From Stramenopiles sp. TOSAG23-3 (Eukaryota > Sar), in NCBI GenBank assembly GCA_900128585.1, contig LT642397.1, forward strand, positions 1 to 19,550: 19,550 nucleotides of DNA, written 5' to 3'. Made by a program: the position numbers and the translations under genes. Shown one piece after another: positions 15,484 through 19,550 of the stretch; position 1 is the first letter of the stretch; each line of letters opens with the position of its first letter. The notes below the pieces were generated by a model that saw only the letters and a list, made by a program, of their open reading frames with translations, was not told where the DNA came from and did not search any database.

Positions 15484-16719
15484 ATGGTATCTACAAGACG
15501 AACCCGCTCTACCAAGGGCAGTAAATCCCCGGCGAAAAGAAAGAGCAAGAGCCCTGCCCCAAAGAAAAAAGCGCCGGCGAAGAAGAAGGCAGCAGCTAAG
15601 AAGAAGAGCAAGAGCCCTGCCCCAAAGAAGAAAACGCCAGCGAAGAAGAAGGCGGCAGCGAAGAAGAAGAGCAAGAGCCCTGCCCCAAAGAAGAAAACAC
15701 CAGCAAAAAAGAAAACGCCTGCCCGCGCCAAGTCCCCAGCCCGCAGAGCCAAGTCCCCCGCGAAGAAGGCCACACCGAAGAAGAAGGCCACCCCAGTAAA
15801 GAGAGCATCCCGTGCCAAGACTCCATCGCCTTCCCGAGCCACCCGATCGTCCGCCCGTGTAGCGAAGAAAGCCGCAGCGTCCACACCGGCCAGTTCTTCC
15901 TCTGCAGGACCGCTTCCATTTAGTGGCGCACAGGTATACCAGTACACCAACACTTTCGTTATGGTCCTTGGTCTTCTCTTAGCCGTTCCGCAATCAGTAA
16001 GTTTCCCTTCCACCATTTTCCTCGCACTCATTCCGCTCCCGAGCAGCATTGCTAACACATTTACGTTTTCACAGGCATCTTTCGTTCAAGGATATCTTTT
16101 CGGCGCGGATGACATGGCGACTTTCGGCGCTCTCGCGTTCTGCTTGGCTTACAATAACCTCTACGGAGCGCAGTACGCAAACGTCGCCACCGCCAATGGA
16201 TCAGCAGCGTTCATGTTCGCCGCTTGGGCAGGCCTCAACCACAACACTGGAGGACAAACCACCACCACTGCCGCATTTGCACTATTCGCCATCCTAAACT
16301 TTTTTGGCGCCTACGGCCAAGATACCCGCTCTGCCAGTGGAAGTGATTCCCAGAAACTCGTATGGTACTTGTCGAGCTTCGGTTGGTCCCTTGACTCGAT
16401 GAAAGTACTTGCTACTGGCACTGCCTCGTTCACTTCCTTGAACGGCCAAACCGCCACTGTGAACCGCATGACTGCACTTCTAGTACTTGCTGCATGTGGA
16501 AGCGCCCTTCGTAGTCCCAACGCTGACCTAGGTGCTGCCCTCAAAAGTCAACGCAGTATGTTTTTAAACTACATCATTCTTGTTGGTTTGGTTGCCCCAA
16601 TCCTCGGAGGTTCGGATGGGTTGAATCTTGATGTTGTATCGCACTTGAAAGGTGCGGCCAACAACGACCAACTACGAGCAGTATTCGCCAACTGGGTTGT
16701 TAACTGGTTCCTTTCGTAA
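15484..16719 (+). CDS. Histone-H1-like basic tail fused to a polytopic membrane domain (one intron)
   Basis: Exons 15484-15996 and 16075-16719 give 385 residues; the intron is in frame, so the unspliced frame is 411. Residues 1-135 are an H1/AlgP-like tail of Lys, Ala, Pro and Ser. It has three copies of a 21-residue unit starting KSKSPAPKKK, then KSPAR, KSPAK, KTPSPSR and ATPKKK motifs, many of them CDK-type S/T-P-x-K/R sites. From about 150 on it is a hydrophobic membrane domain colinear with membrane protein A (F188-G189, A196-Y197, Y201 after splicing). There is no signal peptide. H1-like tails bind DNA through the minor groove and phosphate backbone, so a chromatin-facing tail on an inner nuclear membrane protein, in the manner of lamin B receptor, is the simplest inference. 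An alternative is a polycation acting on another anionic polymer. The fusion itself is read directly in one frame. Confidence 0.85.
   Translation: MVSTRRTRSTKGSKSPAKRKSKSPAPKKKAPAKKKAAAKKKSKSPAPKKKTPAKKKAAAKKKSKSPAPKKKTPAKKKTPARAKSPARRAKSPAKKATPKKKATPVKRASRAKTPSPSRATRSSARVAKKAAASTPASSSSAGPLPFSGAQVYQYTNTFVMVLGLLLAVPQSVSFPSTIFLALIPLPSSIANTFTFSQASFVQGYLFGADDMATFGALAFCLAYNNLYGAQYANVATANGSAAFMFAAWAGLNHNTGGQTTTTAAFALFAILNFFGAYGQDTRSASGSDSQKLVWYLSSFGWSLDSMKVLATGTASFTSLNGQTATVNRMTALLVLAACGSALRSPNADLGAALKSQRSMFLNYIILVGLVAPILGGSDGLNLDVVSHLKGAANNDQLRAVFANWVVNWFLS
15541..15720 (+). repeat. 63-base tandem repeat encoding KSKSPAPKKK units
   Basis: AAGAGCAAGAGCCCTGCCCC starts at 15541, 15604 and 15667, an exact 63-base (21-codon) period. 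The third copy is partial. Copies are nearly identical, so they duplicated recently or are kept homogeneous. Copy number is likely to vary between strains. Confidence 0.9.
15997..16074 (+). other. Spliceosomal intron, 78 bases, phase 0, stop-free
   Basis: The donor GTAAGT is at 15997, the branch-point-like GCTAACAC at 16051-16058, and the acceptor TTTTCACAG ends at 16074. Removing it restores the spacing to paralogue A: 30 residues between the first-segment Phe and the FG motif, against 27 in A, whereas the unspliced form has 56. The length is a multiple of three and contains no in-frame stop. Retention would insert 26 mostly hydrophobic residues after residue 171. Confidence 0.85.
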
Positions 16720-16757
16720 TGCATTAGCGATAATTAGGTATTGCAAAGCGAGTATGC

Positions 16758-16796
16758 GGCTGCATGGGCACGGAAACGCAGCACATATGTGCAGCC
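16758..16796. other. Hairpin with embedded 12-base palindrome in the 3' UTR
   Basis: GGCTGCA (16758-16764) pairs with TGCAGCC (16790-16796). Overlapping this, GCACATATGTGC (16781-16792) is a perfect palindrome, so two mutually exclusive folds are possible. It lies about 40 bases after the stop codon of the H1-tailed gene. Confidence 0.45.
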
Positions 16797-16951
16797 TACT
16801 GCCCTAGTATGAGACGTCTGAACGCATTTGCATCGGGGTATTACGGGTGGGGTTGTGGGAGCGCGCCGCGTGCACCAACCTACACGTAACGTATGATAAG
16901 TTATTTACGATAGCAAGATATGCACATGTTATTTTATGTTTATGTGTTCCA

Positions 16952-16957
16952 AATAAA
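16952..16957 (+). terminator. Polyadenylation signal candidate for the H1-tailed membrane protein gene
   Basis: AATAAATAA follows the stop codon by about 235 bases, which would place the 16758-16796 hairpin inside the 3' UTR. The assignment is by motif and position. Confidence 0.4.
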
Positions 16958-17116
16958 TAATTATAATCAGTCCTGGAGCGAGTCAATGCCGCCTCCCGCT
17001 AAGCTCTTATCACTTGGGATACTTACCTAAATACTGCCGAGGAAAAGAAACTGAATAACAGCCAATTTTCTTGTTTAAAAAAAAAACTGAGGCACGTGAA
17101 CATAGACTTAAGTACT

Positions 17117-17122
17117 TTTATT
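17117..17122 (-). terminator. Polyadenylation signal candidate for the C2/tail-anchored gene
   Basis: On the minus strand AATAAA lies about a dozen bases after the TAA/TGA end of the C-terminal frame, implying a very short 3' UTR. Its closeness to the C-terminal frame, and not to the stop at 17661, supports transcription and use of that frame. Confidence 0.4.
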
Positions 17123-17134
17123 TGCCTTGCGTGT

Positions 17135-17671
17135 TTATGTATCGAAATGCTCAAGGAAGTTCTGTATCGGTTTCAAGTCCTGCCCGGAGGATAGCCAGAC
17201 GAAGCACAGTGGGAGCAGAAGGATCAGGGCCCCAATCGCTACGGAGACGAGGATGGCCAGGGTGCCACCGCAAATTCCATACCCATTTGACTTCGCAAGC
17301 TCGTATATTTTCTTGATCTTATCTTCTAGCTCTTCTTCGTCCTGTTCCAAGATCGCATCGATCTGGCGCTGAACTTCGTCGCATTTGCTTCTATACTTTT
17401 CGTCCTGCTCTCGCACACAGTGGTGATACGATTTGTCAAATTCTTCGTGCATTCGCAAAATGTGATCCCCTGACTTGGATTGCCTGGAGACGTACTGTTC
17501 CAAGTACAGTGACTCTAGGATATTGTCGTGTACACGCTCCGATATTTGGCACGCATTGGCGATAAAATGTAGACGTTTTGTGATGTCGTTTATCTCCCCA
17601 ACCCTGTGCGCCGTGCCCAACGCTTTCAAACGCGTTTGGAGTTCAACGAGGGGGGAGACCCTACTCTTCAG
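17135..17671 (-). CDS. C-terminal coiled-coil and tail-anchor part of the C2 protein (shifted frame)
   Basis: About 178 residues continue the C2 gene in the next frame after the poly-C run. They contain a long charged helical, probably coiled-coil, stretch (from VELQTRLKAL through EEELEDKIKK) and a single hydrophobic segment at about 17275-17186 followed by a short tail. That makes the whole protein tail-anchored, with the C2 domain in the cytosol. The frame is open upstream to 17767 but only from a GTG. An in-frame ATG at 17704 could in principle start a separate 189-residue protein, but its first dozen residues would be out-of-frame linker of the upstream part. A nine-C run would join the frames exactly. 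Membrane-contact or trafficking roles are only a guess from C2 plus anchor. Confidence 0.75.
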   Translation of the reverse strand: MKSRVSPLVELQTRLKALGTAHRVGEINDITKRLHFIANACQISERVHDNILESLYLEQYVSRQSKSGDHILRMHEEFDKSYHHCVREQDEKYRSKCDEVQRQIDAILEQDEEELEDKIKKIYELAKSNGYGICGGTLAILVSVAIGALILLLPLCFVWLSSGQDLKPIQNFLEHFDT

Positions 17672-19397
17672 GGGGGGGGGCAGGTTTAGCAGGCAAGGGC
17701 TCATTTCTAGGTTCATTTGATTCGTTCGCGATAGGTTCAGCAGCGCTCTCCTGTTTTTCGTTTGCACCGGTCGGCTCCCCTACGGTGTCTGCTGGCGGTG
17801 GTATTTCCTTCTCCGCTTCGCCGTTGGCATCGGCGTTTCCACTTTTGGGCGAAACATTTGTTTTGCGCACGGGAATAAATCGGAAACCGATTTTGACGTA
17901 CCCTTTGTGCGATCTATCGCGCATATTAGCAATAACTTTCAAACTAACCTGACTTGAACGTGGCGACGCAACTACAGAGATAGCATCAATCACGCCGGTG
18001 CCCAGCAACTTGTCGCTCTTGTTTTCTCTCTCTGCGTAAATTAGTACAGAGAGTTGGGCCCGGTTCCCAGCCGCCGCGCCCCCGGGGAAAGTGAACGTCT
18101 TAATGTTGCGATCGTCGTTCTCCGAGGTCCATTTCACAACGTTCCTTCTCAGCAATCCTGGAGAACTGCGTAAATCCGTCAGAGCACTTCCAGGTGTTTC
18201 GTCCCATAAGCACTTCAGAATTACAAAAAGCGTCGGATCGCCAAACAGGATGCTTGACACACCTCTGAATTCTCCACTTTGGACTTCTACTTCCAGCGAG
18301 CCTGGCGGTATGCTATCAATTAAGGATCCGGGGGAATCGGCCGACAGTGTGGGCAACAGTGCGACTTCGCTGTTGGCGCTACTTTGGCTGATGTTAACGA
18401 TCTCCCTGTCGTCTCCTAAACTCACTTCGATCGCCGTGTCGTTTTCCACGTCCTTGCTAGCATCATCCCATTGCAGTAAATCCATGCCTGCACTAAAGTA
18501 TAGGGACTTGATCAAGTCTACTAGCTTGGGCGCCAAAAAGTCATCAATATTGTTGTCAATGAGGTGGTTTCCAGCAACTTCCGAGCTGTCAAGGTACCCT
18601 ATGATTATTACTTGTATTTTATGCTTGGTTCGATAATCGATTTTTCCTTTTATTCGAAGCCACTTTTTTACCAAATTACAAACCAACGGGTCCAAATACT
18701 CGTGGGCGTGAGCCTCCGATTCACACTCTGCATCGTCCGAACGGTACTCTTCTATAATCTTCCTGACCGAATGTTTCATTTCTCCCTCCACCATTGCCAA
18801 GTACTCCTCCTTTGTGTAAATATGAGATTCATATTTTGCTCTCCATACGTCCAGTCTATCGCCGGAGCTATACCGTTTGTGCTTACTTTCCGCACTATCG
18901 CTTTTAAGAGCTGTCTCTTCGATGGAAATCGACGGTGGGGATGGTGTTGCAGACGACGCCAACTTCTGGTGCCCCCTCTGGTCTTTAGCGCGAAGGTTGG
19001 GAGAAACGGCATTCATGATAGTTGATCCAATAGTAGACCCAATCTTCCGATATCTCCTGCTGTCCGTTCTTCCTTGGCTCAGTCCATCCGGGGAGCTGTC
19101 TGGGGTTGAGAGTGCTCTAGGAAGGGCATGTGTATGCCTTCGAGTTTTTGTATCGGCTTCCTCTTCCTGGCCTGTAATAGTATCATGCACGTTATCACTA
19201 GTCCAACCTTCATGCGTTTCGTTTCGACGTCGCGAGCCGCGTTTCCGACCCGTGCTCCCAGGGACGGCATTAAACAAAGGAGACAGTGCACTTGCGTCCA
19301 ACCCACTCTCGTCTCGGCTCACCGCACTCCGACGATTTGAACTGCGACTCTTGCTATTCTTTCTACTAATTTTCAAAAGTTTTTTTACATGGAACAT
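17661..19397 (-). CDS. C2-domain protein, N-terminal part (frame broken at poly-C run)
   Basis: 578 residues from the first in-frame ATG at 19397; the frame is open farther upstream but only from GTG. Residues 1-180 are basic and Ser/Arg-rich, probably disordered. About 185-310 look folded and are unrecognised. About 366-510 are C2-like: GSLEVEVQSGEF, FGDPTLFVILKC, KTFTFPG, LSVLIYAERENKSDKLLGTGVI. The usual paired Asp of the third loop are replaced (AEREN), so calcium binding is doubtful. A Pro/Glu/Asn linker then runs into ten C at 17671-17680 and stops at TAG with only PEE after the prolines. The frame beginning immediately after the C run is coherent protein to 17135. I take both parts as one gene of about 750 residues, split by one base in the homopolymer through sequencing error, polymorphism or slippage. 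Confidence 0.8.
   Translation of the reverse strand: MFHVKKLLKISRKNSKSRSSNRRSAVSRDESGLDASALSPLFNAVPGSTGRKRGSRRRNETHEGWTSDNVHDTITGQEEEADTKTRRHTHALPRALSTPDSSPDGLSQGRTDSRRYRKIGSTIGSTIMNAVSPNLRAKDQRGHQKLASSATPSPPSISIEETALKSDSAESKHKRYSSGDRLDVWRAKYESHIYTKEEYLAMVEGEMKHSVRKIIEEYRSDDAECESEAHAHEYLDPLVCNLVKKWLRIKGKIDYRTKHKIQVIIIGYLDSSEVAGNHLIDNNIDDFLAPKLVDLIKSLYFSAGMDLLQWDDASKDVENDTAIEVSLGDDREIVNISQSSANSEVALLPTLSADSPGSLIDSIPPGSLEVEVQSGEFRGVSSILFGDPTLFVILKCLWDETPGSALTDLRSSPGLLRRNVVKWTSENDDRNIKTFTFPGGAAAGNRAQLSVLIYAERENKSDKLLGTGVIDAISVVASPRSSQVSLKVIANMRDRSHKGYVKIGFRFIPVRKTNVSPKSGNADANGEAEKEIPPPADTVGEPTGANEKQESAAEPIANESNEPRNEPLPAKPAPPPEE
17671..17680. other. Ten-base G/C homopolymer at the frame switch
   Basis: Ten G on the plus strand (ten C on the coding strand) sit exactly where the two halves of the C2 gene change frame. 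With nine (or twelve) C the frame is continuous through prolines into LKSRVSP. Homopolymer miscount is the first explanation; transcriptional or translational slippage is an alternative. Confidence 0.8.
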
Positions 19398-19550
19398 TGT
19401 GCCCAATCGTGTACTTACAAACCACAATGTTTTTTTCTTGAACGGACAGTTTCTTTCCACTAAACATGTACAATCATTTTTAATCGCAATGAATTCTACT
19501 AAAGGTCGGCATCTGTTATTTTAACTCAAGAACGAAGATATTATTATACT
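19398..19550. other. 5' region of the C2 gene
   Basis: Minus-strand sequence upstream of the ATG at 19397. An upstream ATG at 19467 opens a frame of about 34 codons in another phase that overlaps the start. A GTAAGT at about 19420 on the minus strand could be a donor of a 5' UTR intron, but I found no acceptor that joins the frames. The window ends before the promoter can be judged. Confidence 0.4.

Larger units (their letters stand above)
16720..17134. other. Convergent intergenic region after the H1-tailed gene
   Basis: 415 bases with no protein gene. The first 170 bases are unusually GC-balanced for a spacer here and contain a hairpin (16758-16796). A plus-strand AATAAA lies at 16952-16957, and a minus-strand AATAAA at 17122-17117 sits just beyond the stop of the C2 gene. 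The string ATACTTACCT at 17019-17028 matches the conserved 5' end of U1 snRNA or, on the minus strand, a perfect splice donor. I could not build a full U1 from it. Confidence 0.55.

Noticed and set aside
15420-16058. 212-codon minus-strand frame antisense to the H1-like tail
   Set aside because: Phe/Ala/Gly repeats are the complement of the Lys/Ala/Pro repeats; no domain, and it runs through the intron.
17019-17180. U1 snRNA gene
   Set aside because: The ten 5' bases match, but no stem-loop I with the 70K-binding loop; the only Sm-like AATTTT is about 45 bases in, and a full-length U1 would run into the C2 coding region.
19380-19467. Alternative first exon of the C2 gene starting at ATG 19467 with donor GTAAGT
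   Set aside because: I found no acceptor that keeps the downstream frame; the ATG at 19397 is simpler.
1-19550. CRISPR arrays, tRNA/rRNA genes, transposon ends, bacterial operon signals
   Set aside because: No spaced identical repeats, no T-arm-like GGTTCRANYCC, no terminal inverted repeats with a transposase, and the gene content and intron are eukaryotic.

Overview
This is a nuclear window from a eukaryote, most likely a unicellular alga or other protist. The proteins are eukaryotic: an animal-type transglutaminase, a calpain, a WRAP53/TCAB1-like WD40 protein, a GRF zinc finger and a C2 domain. One intron has a GTAAGT donor, a CTAAC branch-point motif and a CAG acceptor. Stops are standard. 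Most genes look intronless, coding regions are GC-balanced, and the spacers are strongly AT-rich with many microsatellites. I cannot place the lineage more precisely from sequence alone.

Layout. 130-2733 (-): secreted transglutaminase with an intact Cys-His-Asp triad. 3915-6332 (+): a calpain carrying a SUMO-interaction-like motif, a basic NLS-like cluster, a GRF zinc finger and a PCNA-box-like motif. 7284-9929 (+): a single-pass membrane protein with a basic, repeat-bearing N-terminal region and a short leucine-rich-repeat ectodomain. 10396-11529 (+): WRAP53/TCAB1 homologue. 12017-12730 (-): small polytopic membrane protein. 12731-15483: a 2.75-kb gene-free stretch of microsatellites and a purine-rich minisatellite. 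15484-16719 (+): a histone-H1-like Lys/Ser/Pro/Ala tail fused to a membrane domain paralogous to the previous gene. 17135-19397 (-): a C2-domain, coiled-coil, tail-anchored protein whose reading frame is split at a run of ten C (coding strand).

This is not an operon, and the genes need not act together. Three proteins nevertheless carry nuclear or chromatin signatures: the calpain, the H1-tailed membrane protein, and (weakly) the single-pass LRR protein with NLS-like, CDK-like and KEN motifs. WRAP53 is also nuclear. The two strongest leads are the calpain, whose accessory motifs parallel those of replication-coupled DNA-protein-crosslink proteases, and the H1-tail/membrane fusion, which looks like a chromatin-to-membrane tether in an otherwise unrecognised membrane family with two members here.
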